A program made the position numbers and the translations under genes. A DNA stretch of 64,000 nucleotides. It comes from Demequina litorisediminis. Its GTDB lineage: Bacteria; Actinomycetota; Actinomycetes; Actinomycetales; Demequinaceae. Positions 50,126-60,913 of the stretch are shown in pieces. Positions within the stretch are counted from its first letter, which is position 1. Each line of letters opens with the position of its first letter. The stretch is from the NCBI RefSeq assembly GCF_030161615.1, contig NZ_BSUN01000001.1:992001-1056000 (forward strand), given 5' to 3'. Under the pieces are notes generated by a model that saw only the letters and a program-made list of their open reading frames with translations, made no database searches and was not told where the DNA came from.

Positions 50126-50928
50126 ATGCCGCGCACGACCCGTCGCCCCTCGGCGGCGTTCTTCGATCTGGACAAGACGATCATTGCCACGAGTTCCTCG
50201 ATGGCGTTCTCGCGGTCCTTCTACCAGGGAGGACTGATCACGAGGGCCGATGCGCTGCGCACCGCGTACGCGCAGTTCCTCTTCCTGGTGGGCGCGGCAG
50301 ACGAACGCCAGACCAACCGGCTGCGCGACTCCCTGTCCGACCTCATCAAGGGGTGGGAGGTCGCCAAGGTCAAGCAGATCGTGAACGAGACCGTCCACGA
50401 GCACATCGATCCGGTGGTGTACGCCGAGGCCCTCGAACTGATCCAGCGCCATCACGCCAACGGCCGCGACGTGGTGATCGTCTCCGCCTCGGTGCGCGAC
50501 ATCGTCGAGCCCATCGCGCAGATCCTGGGAGCCGACCACGTCATCGCGTCGGAGCTCAAGGTCAAGAAGGGCTTCTACACCGGCGAGGTGAGCCTTCTAC
50601 GCCTACGGCGAGGCCAAGGCCGATGCGATTCGCGCCCTCGCGGAGGAGCGCGGTTACGACCTGCGCCGCAGCCTACGCGTACTCCGATTCCATCACCGAT
50701 GCCCCCATGCTCGATGCCGTCGGCCATGGCTTCACCGTCAACGCGGACCGCAACCTCCGCCGCGCTGCCATCCAGAACGGCTGGGGAAACCTGCGCTTCA
50801 AGCGGCCCGTGGAACTACGCGGCAAGCCCACGCCGCGCTCGACCGCCCTGGTCGTCGTGGCCGTTGCGGCGATCGCCGTGGGGCTCGCAATGCTGGGGCG
50901 TCGCAGCCGCCCGCGCGACGACGCCTGA
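50126..50928 (+). CDS. HAD-IB phosphatase with C-terminal membrane helix (two frame breaks)
   Basis: SerB-like hydrolase, 266 residues. Motif I AAFFDLDKTIIATSSSMAFS, motif II VVIVSASVRDIVEPIAQILG, Lys motif KGFYTGEVSFYAYGEAKADA, motif III YAYSDSITDAPMLDAVGHGF. The C-terminus ends with a hydrophobic helix (STALVVVAVAAIAVGLAMLG) and a basic tail. This is the Rv3661-type protein found beside tad genes. Errors near 50593 and 50671 are AGCCT for AGCT. AAGGAG precedes the ATG. Substrate may be a phospholipid precursor or lysophosphatidate; not proven. Confidence 0.88.
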
Positions 50929-50963
50929 CGCCTGACGCATCGGCCCGCTGACGCCTCCGAAAC

Positions 50964-50993
50964 GGTCCGCGCGCCCCTGACGGCGAGCGGACC
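50964..50993 (+). terminator. Probable terminator of the HAD gene
   Basis: GGTCCGC (50964-50970) pairs with GCGGACC (50987-50993) over a 16-base loop. Weak; no T run. Confidence 0.4.
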
Positions 50994-51012
50994 TCGCGCG
51001 TGGTCAAGATCA

Positions 51013-51040
51013 CCCCAACGTTTTGCACCGCTCGTACGTT
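51013..51040 (+). promoter_or_regulatory. ECF-type promoter of the orphan sensor gene
   Basis: CCCCAAC (51013-51019), 17 bases, CGTT (51037-51040). It matches the motif before sigma modules 2 and 4. An inverted repeat CCCAACGT/ACGTTGGG (51014-51021, 51036-51043) overlaps it and may be an additional operator. Confidence 0.6.
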
Positions 51041-51208
51041 GGGAAGGTCAAGAGCACAGGAACTTCACCGTGCGCCGGGCACCTGCCAGGGGTGGCGCGC
51101 GGGCGGGGAGAAAAGCGCCGAAAATCGGTGCGCGGCCACGTATCCTTGTGCCTCAACCCCACGATGGAGCAGCGGGCGCACGCATGCGCCGGGAGGAATG
51201 GGAGCCCC

Positions 51209-52141
51209 ATGCATAAGGGCCTGATGGTCGTCGGCGCGATCGCGGTGGCGGGCGCGTCCGCAGCAGTGGGGTGGTACGGAGTCAAGTGGCTCGTCTCCTC
51301 CGATGGCGAGCCCGCTCCTGGCACCTCCGCCGTCGAGGCCTCGACCGTGTCGCTGTCCTACGACCTCGATGCCATCGAGTCCCAGGCGGCCGGCCTCTTC
51401 GAGCCCCCGCCTGCGGCGACACGTGGACCGGCGATGCCGCAGCGGCCAACGGCGTGAGCCCCGTGGTGGAGGTCGCGACGGCCGACGGTGCCGCGAGCGC
51501 CACCATGTCCTTCACGGTGGAGTCCTCGACCATCACCGCCTTCCTCGCCCAGCAGGGACAGGCTCATCGTCACCCGTGACGATGTGGTGGTCACGCCCGA
51601 CTGGGGTAGTGAGTTTGTGCCGCAGGCTCTTCATGGCGACGTCCGAGGTACCTGCCGCGGGCAGCGGCTCGTACGACATCACCGGTGCGTCCCTGTGCGA
51701 CGTCGCGGGCGAGCTCTCGGCCCTGTGGGATGACTTCGACTGGGACGGTGCCACTGACGAGGAGATCGCGGAACGCTACGAGGAGGTGGCCGCGTTCGAG
51801 GACGAGCACGCCACTCTCCCTGCTGGCGAGTACAAGGTCTACGCGTGGAGCCCCATCATCCAGGGGGAGCCCGCTGCGATCGCCCGCGCGCTGACCGAGG
51901 AGGGCCTCACGGACCTCTCGCTGCTGCAGTACACGGCGGGCTACTCCGGCATCGCCGATGACGAGCGCATCGCCCCGTACTGCGAGGAGTCGGAGACGCC
52001 CGATGGCGGCACCGAGAAGGCTCTGCGACGTTCCGCAGGACGTCCTGACCACAGTCCTTACGCGAGACGTGCCGGAGTCCTACGTGGTTGACGCCGCCCC
52101 GACGGTCGCGATTTCCGAGGCGTTCATTCACCGTCGAGTAG
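51209..52141 (+). CDS. Orphan membrane-anchored sensor-like protein (several frame breaks)
   Basis: About 310 residues. A very short cytoplasmic start (MHKG), one membrane helix (LMVVGAIAVAGASAAVGWYG) and an outer domain. It resembles the sensor family of the sigma modules: PACGDTWTGDAAAANGVSPV, SEFVPQLFMATSEVPAAGSG, TLPAGEYKVYAWSPIIQGEP and an end that probably reads ISEAF..FTVE. It lacks the basic cytoplasmic head and no sigma gene is adjacent. Errors: lost C near 51411, AGCT errors near 51562, 51628 and 52021, one uncertain indel near 52128 that decides the stop at 52141. GGGAG precedes the ATG. Confidence 0.6.
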
Positions 52142-52152
52142 GCACGAGCGCC

Positions 52153-52209
52153 CTGGTAGTCACTGGGTGCCCGGTTTCCGCGGTTTCCGAGCACTCAACG
52201 ACTCGCAGG
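52153..52209. repeat. Intergenic inverted repeat family A, copy 3 (degenerate)
   Basis: CTGGTAGTCACTGGGTGC and GCACTCAACGACTCGCAG flank a 20-base loop. Termini and length match the copies at 10984 and 20323 with several substitutions. It stands just after the orphan sensor gene. Confidence 0.65.
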
Positions 52210-52217
52210 AGCCAGCG

Positions 52218-52488
52218 TCACACGCTCTTGCGGCGGAACTCCGTGTGGCCGTGGGCGGCGCCGTTGTTGCGCATGCCGCCGGAGGACTCGGAGTGCGAGC
52301 CCGGGTGCTCGACCTGGCCGTCGTTGCCGACAGCGTTCGCCATCGCTGACTGAGGGTCACCGGCCTCGACGGCACTGGCGAAAGTCTCGGCCTCGTCCCC
52401 CTTGAGGGTCTTGACGAGCCTTGCCGTGGTGGAAGATCACCACCTCGCCTGTCGAGCGGGTGCGGTAGTCATATCCTTCAGCACTCAT
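52218..52488 (-). CDS. Small conserved-looking hydrophilic protein (one frame break)
   Basis: 89 residues. MSAEGYDYRTRSTGEVVIFH, HGKLVKTLKGDEAETFASAV, EAGDPQSAMANAVGNDGQVE, then a His/Gly/Ser-rich tail (HPGSHSESSGGMRNNGAAHG) ending TEFRRKSV. It is hidden in raw frames by AGGCT for AGCT near 52423. The coding frame stays open for 90 codons after correction. No membrane segment. The His-rich tail might bind metal. Function not recognised. Confidence 0.62.
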
Positions 52489-52558
52489 TTGGCCATCGTC
52501 ACACGCTTAGGGCTTGAGCGCGCGGCGGAGGGCCGATGCCCGGCGTGGCGCGAGAACG

Positions 52559-52732
52559 TCAGGCCGGGTCTTCCTGCCCATCAGTCTCACGGGGCTCACC
52601 GTCACCGTGCGGCACGTCCTTACCGAGCGCATCGGTGTCCGTGGGGGGCGACGACGGGTCGTGGCGCTCGGCATCGCTGTCCACGGCCTTGTCGGTCAGG
52701 TCCTTGGCCTTGTCCTGGGTGGAATCGCTCAT
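52559..52732 (-). CDS. Small acidic hydrophilic protein
   Basis: 57 residues: MSDSTQDKAKDLTDKAVDSD, then many Asp, Glu, Pro and Gly. The first part resembles CsbD-like or other stress-induced helical proteins, the rest is disordered. Weak ribosome site. Start ATG 52732 is chosen because the frame upstream overlaps a repeat. Assignment as a gene is tentative. Confidence 0.5.
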   Translation of the reverse strand: MSDSTQDKAKDLTDKAVDSDAERHDPSSPPTDTDALGKDVPHGDGEPRETDGQEDPA

Positions 52733-52814
52733 AGGTCCGATGCTCGCACCGCAGGGCCGGTCGCGCCACGCCAGTTCGCGGACCGCTGACGCGGGAATGC
52801 CCCGCACACACCCT

Positions 52815-52906
52815 CACTTTGAACCGGATCCGCCCGCGACACGCCGCGCGAGGCGCCCGCGGCGACACCCCCGCCCGGCGCGTCGCCGCGAATTTGGTTC
52901 AAAGTG
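52815..52906. repeat. Intergenic inverted repeat family B, copy 2
   Basis: CACTTTGAACC (52815-52825) pairs perfectly with GGTTCAAAGTG (52896-52906). Inside, GCGACACGCCG and GGCGCGTCGCCG pair again. Same architecture as 13545-13634. Confidence 0.75.
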
Positions 52907-53024
52907 GGGTCGGGGGAGGTGGTGACGGGGCGCAGCGAGAGGCCCCACGACACGGCATCAGGGGTTTTAGCAGGCATCCTTACAAACGTTTGGCGTAGGC
53001 GTGACCCGCGCCTACTCTGACGGC

Positions 53025-55035
53025 ATGGTCAACGATGCCCAGACAAAGTCCCCTGCCCTCGAGAACCTGCACACCGAGAGCCGCTCCTTCCCCCCGTCGC
53101 TGGACTTCGCCTCGCAGGCGAACGCCCGCTCGGAGATGTACACGCGCGCAGCCGCGGACCGCCTGGGCTTTTGGCGCGACGAGGCTCAACGCCTCGCGTG
53201 GGACACGCCCTTCACCGAGACCCTCGACTGGTCCGACGCCCCCGTCGCCAGGTGGTTTGCCGACGGCACCCTGAACGCGTGCGACAACGCCGTGGACCGT
53301 CACGTACGCGAGGGCCGCGGCGATCGCGTCGCCTTCCACTTCGAGGGCGAGCCGGGCGACGCCCGCACACTGACCTATGCGGACATGCAGCGTGAGGTGT
53401 CGAAGGCTGCGAATGCCCTGGAGGGCATGGGCCTCACCAAGGGCGATCGGGTCGCCATCTACCTGCCCCAGATCCCCGAGGCAGTGATCTCGATGCTCGC
53501 GTGCGCACGCATCGGCGCCATCCACTCCGTGGTGTTCGGCGGCTTCTCCGCCGACTCGCTGCGCCAGCGCATCGACGACGCCGAGGCCAAGGCGGTGATC
53601 ACGGCCGATGGCGGCAACCGCCGTGGCGCCCACCTCGCCCTCAAGCCGCTCGTCGACGCCGCCCTCGCCCCGAGCGAGGCCAACCCCACCGAGGCCGCCT
53701 CCGTGGAACACGTGCTAGTCGTGAAGCGCACCGGCCAGGACACTGCGTGGACCGAGGGACGCGACCTGTGGTGGCACGACGTGGTGGAGCCGGCATCGGC
53801 CACCCACACCCCCGTCATGGTGGAGGCCGAGCACCCGCTGTTCATCCTGTACACCTCGGGCACCACCGGAAAGCCGAAGGGGCTGTTCCACACCACCGGC
53901 GGCTACCTCACGGGCGCGGCGTACACGCATCGCGTGGTGTTCGACCTCAAGCCCGAGACGGACGTCTACTGGTGCTCGGCGGACGTGGGCTGGATCACCG
54001 GCCACAGCCTACATCGTCTACGGCCCGATGATTAACGGCGCCACCCAGGTGCTCTACGAGGGCGTGCCGAACGCGCCTCACGAGGGCCGCTGGTGGGAGA
54101 TCATCGAGAAGTACAAGGTGTCAATCTTCTACACCGCCCCCACCGCCATCCGTACCTTCATGAAGTGGGGCGAGGCGATCCCCGCGAAGTTCGACCTGTC
54201 GAGCCTGCGCCTGCTGGGGTCGGTGGGCGAGCCCATCAACCCCGAGGCATGGATGTGGTTCCGTCGCGTCATCGGCGGCGACCGCTGCCCCATCGTCGAC
54301 ACGTGGTGGCAGACCGAAACCGGCTCCATCATGATCTCCCCGCTGCCGGGCGTGACGTCCACGAAGCCCGGCTCGGCGCAGGTGCCCCTGCCCGGCGTCA
54401 GCGCTGCCGTGGTGGACGACGACGCTCACGAGGTGGGGCCAGGGCGCGGCGGTTACCTGGTGCTGGACCAGCCGTGGCCGTCGATGCTGCGCGGCATCTG
54501 GGGTGACCGGGAGCGCTACGAGGACACGTACTGGAGCCGGTTTCGCGGCCTGTATTTCGCGGGAGACGGCGCCAAGCGCGATGCCGACGGGGACATCTGG
54601 CTCATGGGCCGCGTCGACGACGTGATGAACGTCTCCGGCCATCGGCTATCCACCACGGAGATCGAGCACGCGCTCGTGTCCCACCCGTGGGTGGCGGAGG
54701 CGGCCGTGGTGGGCGCCGCGGATGAGACTACGGGCCAGGCGGTCGTGGCGTTCGTGGTCGTGAAGTCCGATGGTGATGGCGCCCACGCCAGCGGCCACGA
54801 GGTCGCGGTCGCCCTGCGCGAGCAGGTGAAGAACCAGATCGGCGCGCTCGCGAAGCCGCGGACCATCCTGGTGGTCTCGGAGGTCCCGAAGACCCGCTCG
54901 GGCAAGATCATGCGTCGCCTGCTGCGCGACGTCGCCGAGCATCGGACGGTAGGCGACGTGACCACGCTCGCCGATTCCTCGGTGATGGACGCGATCCGCG
55001 ACGGGTTGGAGACGGGCAAGGCCGATCAGGACTGA
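53025..55035 (+). CDS. acsA: Acetyl-CoA synthetase (one frame break)
   Basis: Activates acetate to acetyl-CoA through acetyl-AMP. 669 residues after restoring AGCT near 54008. Motifs: [20 protein letters not shown] (P-loop), [99 protein letters not shown], and [10 protein letters not shown] with the catalytic Lys that is acetylated for control. Start ATG 53025 chosen over a GTG eight codons upstream. It follows tad and HAD genes as in mycobacteria (Rv3667). A strong terminator follows. Confidence 0.95.
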
Positions 55036-55054
55036 CCCCTGATCACGCCCGGCC

Positions 55055-55095
55055 GATGCCGGCGCACCCCTTCGTGCGGAGGGTGCGCCGGCATC
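55055..55095 (+). terminator. Terminator of acsA
   Basis: Perfect 15-bp stem GATGCCGGCGCACCC (55055-55069) with 55081-55095 and an 11-base loop, 20 bases after the stop. The arms contain the frequent GCCGATGC word. Confidence 0.75.
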
Positions 55096-55147
55096 GGCGC
55101 TCGTGGGCCGGGACTTCGGTCGGGCTCGCACCGTGACGCGGCCCGTG

Positions 55148-55190
55148 TACGATGCTCCGAATACCCAGGCCGGACGCCGTCCGGCCTTTT
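55148..55190 (+). terminator. Leader terminator ahead of the Gre-like gene
   Basis: TACGAT (55148-55153) looks like a -10 box. About 14 bases later AGGCCGGAC (55167-55175) pairs with GTCCGGCCT (55179-55187) and runs into TTTT (55187-55190), a textbook intrinsic terminator. The gene starts 33 bases downstream, so most transcripts from this promoter would end in the leader. Confidence 0.65.
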
Positions 55191-55222
55191 GCTTTACCCC
55201 GAGAGAAAAGGAACGATGCCCC

Positions 55223-55633
55223 GTGTCCGAGGACGCGATGTGGATGACCCCGACGGCGCGCCAGCGCCTCCAAGACGAGCCTCGACGGTCTTGAGACCGC
55301 CTCCCGCGACGACGCGACCACGCGTGCACGCGTGGTCGAGCCTGCGTGACCTTCTCGCGAACGTGACGGTCAGCGAGATGCCCGATGACGGCCTCGTGGA
55401 GCCCGGAATGGCTGTGACCGTCACGTTCGACGACGACGGCTCGACCCTTGCCTTTGTGCTGGGCGACCGCACCATGCTTGCTGGAGACGCGGACATTGAC
55501 CTGCCCGTCTACTCCCCCGCCTCGCCGCTGGGCACCGCCATCGCGGGCCTGTCTGTGGGCGACACTGCCGAGCCTCGCCGCACCCCAGGGCGCGCGCACC
55601 CTCACCATTACCCAGGCGCGACCCGTCGCCTGA
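55223..55633 (+). CDS. Gre-family transcription factor with shortened coiled coil (three frame breaks)
   Basis: 135 residues, against about 158-165 for GreA. The C-terminal domain is typical: VEPGMAVTVTFDDDGSTLAF, LPVYSPASPLGTAIAGLSVG, DTAELAAPQGARTLTITQAR. The N-terminal coiled coil is short (WMTPTARQRLQDELDGLETA, then straight to VVELRDLLANVTVSEMPDDG) and lacks the acidic tip that carries the Asp and Glu for RNA cleavage. It should bind the RNA polymerase secondary channel but not stimulate cleavage, as reported for tip-altered Gre relatives. All three breaks (55276, 55339, 55572) are AGCCT for AGCT. AAGGA precedes the GTG. Confidence 0.8.
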
Positions 55634-55701
55634 TCCCGCAGCCAGGGTCAGGCCCCGGCTCACACCCGGCGCCTCCCGGCTCACCACCGGAAAGGTTTGC
55701 C

Positions 55702-57047
<1,346 letters not shown>

Positions 57048-57095
57048 GCATCGCAGGTGGGGGCCGCCTTCATGCCGATGGCGGCCCTCACCTCG

Positions 57096-57287
57096 TCAGT
57101 CCTCCGCGGCCACCCATTCGAACGCGGCGATGCCGTCGGCACCCCACTTGACCGCGAACAGCAGCGCGAAGACTCCGAGGCCCACGAAGACGGCCTGGGG
57201 CCAGCGGTCGCGGTAGCGGCGCAAGTACAGCGCGATCACCGCGGCGGTGGCGATCGCGAGTATCACCAGCCAGGCATTGATTCCCAT
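57096..57287 (-). CDS. Small two-helix membrane protein
   Basis: 63 residues: MGINAWLVILAIATAAVIAL (helix 1), YLRRYRDRWPQ, then AVFVGLGVFALLFAVKWGAD (helix 2) and an acidic end. The positive loop between helices places both termini outside. No strong ribosome site. Function unknown; it ends 48 bases from the convergent gdhA stop. Confidence 0.65.
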   Translation of the reverse strand: MGINAWLVILAIATAAVIALYLRRYRDRWPQAVFVGLGVFALLFAVKWGADGIAAFEWVAAED

Positions 57288-57351
57288 GCGTGAGAGGGTA
57301 GTGCCGCCGCGGGCGGGAGCCGTGCAGGCGGGCCGGTGGCACACTGGCGGC

Positions 57352-57806
57352 GTGATCATCGAGATCGACGACCTCTCGCGCCCCGCGGTCCACGCCCTCC
57401 TCGCCGCACACCTCGCGGCCATGCACGCGGGGTCCCCCGCCTGCTCCGTCCACGCACTCCCCCTCGACGCGCTGCGCGACCCCGCGTGACGGTCTGGACC
57501 GCGTGGGACCAGGGCGAACTGCTCGGCATCGGCGCGCTGAAGGAACTAGATGCGGAGCACGGCGAGGTCAAGTCCATGCGCACGGCCGATGCGGCACTCG
57601 GCCGCGGCGTCGCCACCGCCATCCTGGGCGCGATTCTTGGGGCCGCGCGCACGCGCGGCTACGCCAGGGTGAGCCTCGAGACGGGCACCGACGCACCCTT
57701 CGCGCCGGCGCATCGGCTCTACGAGCGCCACGGTTTTGTGGACTGTGAGCCGTTCGCCGACTACCGCCCCGACCCCCTCAGCCGGTACCTGACGCTCGGG
57801 CTGTGA
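57352..57806 (+). CDS. GNAT acetyltransferase (one frame break)
   Basis: 151 residues. Motifs: DQGELLGIGALKELDAEHGE (strand 4), VKSMRTADAALGRGVATAIL (acetyl-CoA pyrophosphate loop, RGxA/G variant), SLETGTDAPFAPAHRLYERH and GFVDCEPFADYRPDPLSRYL. One C is missing near 57485, in the short N-terminal part. GTG start. The SMRTA and APAHRLYERHGF features match the ElaA/PhnO-like YiiD group of small GNAT enzymes; substrate unknown. Confidence 0.85.
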
Positions 57807-57824
57807 GCGGACCGCTGGCGAGCC

Positions 57825-58514
57825 TCAGCCCGAGGCGAGGCGGCCCGCGCGCAGGTCGAGCCATCGGTCGACCATGACCACCAGCCCCAGCGTGAAGACG
57901 CCCACACACGCGCCCGCGAGTACGTCTGAGAGGAAGTGGTAGCCCAGGTACATGCGGGTGAGGGCCACGGCACCGACGACCACGACGGCGGCCACCGCCC
58001 ACCAGGCGAGGAGGCGGCGCGTGCGACGCCGTCGCCACAACAGGTAGCCGGTCACGAGCACCAGCGTGGCGGCTCCGGTGGTGTGCCCCGAGGGGAAGGA
58101 GAACGATTCCTCCAGGCCAGGCACCACCTGCACATCCTCGGGAGGGCGTGCACGCCCCACCACCAACTTCGCGGCCGAGGTCACGCCGGTCGCGACCAGC
58201 ATGGCGCCTACGAGCAGGAGCGGGTCGCGCCAGCCGCGGGAGCGCCACCCCCACACGCCCGCGCCGATCGCCACCAGCACGGGCAGCACCACCGGCCCAA
58301 AGACCGTGGTGATCGCCGTCATCACGGTGGTCACCCACGCGGTCCGATGCTCGGCGAACCACTGGATCAGCGGCTCGTCGACCCCGGTGAACTTGTCCTG
58401 CTCGATGACCTCATCGAGGATCTGCACGAAGCCGAAAGCACCGGCGGCCGCGATCAGTAGCCCTGGCGCGAGCGCCCGCACCCAAGGCGGCAGGCGGTAC
58501 CAGGCATCACGCAT
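57825..58514 (-). CDS. PAP2-family membrane phosphatase
   Basis: 229 residues, intact, six helices. Catalytic motifs: KLVVGRARPPED (KxxxxxxRP), FSFPSGHTTGAATLV (PSGH) and LTRMYLGYHFLSDVLAG (SRxxxxxHxxxD, with Thr for Ser). The active site faces outward. Likely substrates are undecaprenyl pyrophosphate or other lipid phosphates. It lies between the GNAT gene (convergent) and ppk1 (divergent). Confidence 0.92.
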   Translation of the reverse strand: MRDAWYRLPPWVRALAPGLLIAAAGAFGFVQILDEVIEQDKFTGVDEPLIQWFAEHRTAWVTTVMTAITTVFGPVVLPVLVAIGAGVWGWRSRGWRDPLLLVGAMLVATGVTSAAKLVVGRARPPEDVQVVPGLEESFSFPSGHTTGAATLVLVTGYLLWRRRRTRRLLAWWAVAAVVVVGAVALTRMYLGYHFLSDVLAGACVGVFTLGLVVMVDRWLDLRAGRLASG

Positions 58515-58664
58515 CGGTCCAGACTACGTGGCGACAGATGGCGTCGGACAGAGTCTGTCGGTCCGTCGCGCCCCAAGCACCGACGGCGACCTCCAGGCAG
58601 ACGGTGGGTGAATTCGGGACCCAGGGCTGGTGACACGCGCGCGAGCCGTGCCACGATGGCCTCT

Positions 58665-60913
58665 ATGTCCGACACCTCGCTCCCGTCCACCGCCACGTCC
58701 ACGCCCCAGGATGTCGCCGTGAAGCCGGAGATGGAGGAGACGCGCACCGCCACGACCGTCGATCTTGAGGTGGCGGAGCCGGAGCCTGCGGACCTTCCCG
58801 ACGACCGCTTCCTGGACCGCGAGCCTGTCGTGGCTGGCGTTCAACCAGCGTGTGCTCGAGTTGGCGGAGGACTCGGCCACGCCGCTGCTGGAGCGGGCCA
58901 GGTTCCTCGCGATCTTCGCGTCCAACCTCGACGAGTTCTTCATGGTCCGTGTGGCGGGCCTGAAGCGCCGTATCGCGGCCGGTTTCGCCCTTCCCAGCGC
59001 CACCGGCATGAGCGCCACGCGCCTCGTCGAGATCCTCACGGACCGCGCCCACCACCATGGACCGTCACGCCGCGGTCTTCGAGGAGCAGGTGCTGCCCGC
59101 CCTCAATGACCAGGGCATTCACATCGTGCGCTTCGACGAGCCTCGGGGCAGGTGAGCAGGACCGGCTGCGCAAATTGTTCCGCTCGGACATCTTCCCGGT
59201 GTTGACGCCGCTCGCGGTGGACCCCGCCCACCCATTCCCGTACATCTCGGGCCTGTCGCTGAACCTTGCGATTGAACTCCAGGACCCTGACACGGGCAAG
59301 AACCTGTTCGCGCGCGTGAAGATCCCCGAGACGCTGCCCCGCTTCCTCTCGGTCGACTCCGCCGGGCATGCGACCGCGGTCACCGACGCCACGACGCTCG
59401 ACGACGAGCCGCGCTCGTTCGTTCCCCTCGAGGACGTCATCGCGGCGCAGGCTCGACTACCTGTTCCCCGGCATGGTCGTCACCGACCATCACGCGTTCC
59501 GCGTGACCCGCAACGAGGACGTGGAGGTCGAGGAGGACGACGCGGAGAACCTCCTGAAGGCGATGGAGAAGGAGCCTGCTGCGCAGGCGCTTTGGCCCCG
59601 CCGTCCGCCTCGAGGTCGCTCAGGACCTGCCCACGCACATTCACGACCTGTTGGTGCGTGAGGGGCATCACCGAGCGCGACGTGTTCCTCCTGCCCGAAC
59701 CGCTGGACCTCACGGGCCTGCACGTCATCGCCGACCTTGACCGTCCGCGCCTGCAGTTCGAGGCGTTCCGTCCCACCACGCACCACCAGGCTCGCGCCGG
59801 TCGAGACTGCGGACGAGCAGAACATCTTCGAGGCGATCCGTCGCGGTGACGTGCTGCTGCACCACCCGTATGACTCGTTCTCGACGTCGGTGCAGGCGTT
59901 CCTCGCGCAGGCCGCGGTGGATCCCAAGGTGCTCGCGATCAAGCAGACGCTCTACCGCACGTCGGGCGACTCGCCCATCGTGGACTCCCTCATCGAGGCC
60001 GCCCGCAACGGCAAGCAGGTGGTGGCGCTCGTCGAGATCAAGGCGCGGTTCGACGAGCAGCAGAACATCTCGTGGGCTCGCAAGCCTGGAGAAGGCCGGC
60101 GTGCACGTGGTGTACGGCCTGGTGGGCCTCAAGACGCACTGCAAGGCTCTCGCTGGTGGTGCGCCAGGAGGACACGGGCCTGGTGCGCTACTGCCACGTG
60201 GGCACCGGCAACTATCACCCCAAGACGGCGCGCCTGTACGAGGACTACGGCCTGCTGACCAAGGACCCCGAGGTGGGCGCCGACCTCACCAAGCCTGTTC
60301 AACCAGCCTGTCCGGCTACGCACCCAAGGCTCGCTTCCGTCGCCTCATCGTGTCCCCCATCGGGGTGCGTGCCGGGCTCATCCAGCGCATCGACGCCCAG
60401 GCCGACCGCGCCCGCGCAGGCAAGGAAGCGTGGGTCAAGATCAAGGTCAACTCGGTGGTTGACGAGAAGACCATCGACGCGATGTACCGCGCGTCGCAGG
60501 CCGGCGTGAAGGTGGACCTGGTGGTGCGCGGCATCTGCGCGTTGCGCCCCGGCGTGCCCGGCCTCAGCGAGAACATCCGAGTGCGCTCGATCCTTGGTCG
60601 CTTCCTTGAGCACTCGCGCGTCTACGCGTTTGCGGGCGACGACGAGCCTGAGGTGTTCATCGGCTCGGCCGACCTCATGCACCGCAACCTGGACCGCCGC
60701 ATCGAGGCCCTGATCACCATCGTGACTCCCTCCCAGAAGGAGTTCCTGCTGGAGAACATCGACCTCGCCATGTCCGACCAGGTCTCGGCGTGGGAGCTCG
60801 GCGAGGACGGCACCTACGTGCGCGAGGTGACCGATGCCGAGGGCAACCGTCTGCATGACCTGCAGGCCGCCTACATCCGCCGCCAGCCCAAGCGCAGGGC
60901 CAAGCGCAAGTGA
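58665..60913 (+). CDS. ppk1: Polyphosphate kinase (more than ten frame breaks)
   Basis: Makes polyphosphate from ATP. About 745 residues after correction. N domain [60 protein letters not shown]; central [80 protein letters not shown], and the phosphorylated His in [21 protein letters not shown]-terminal [20 protein letters not shown] and [16 protein letters not shown]. Breaks at 58823, 59143, 59453, 59576, 59791, 60085, 60147, 60294, 60306 are AGCT errors; those near 59050 and 59664 are single extra bases. Overlaps mutT1 (GTGA). Confidence 0.95.

Noticed and set aside
58665-60913. ppk1 as a pseudogene or as a programmed-frameshift gene
   Set aside because: Every break can be removed by a one-base change, nearly all at AGCT, and all catalytic motifs remain. 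The same error is seen in other essential genes, so an artefact is far more likely.
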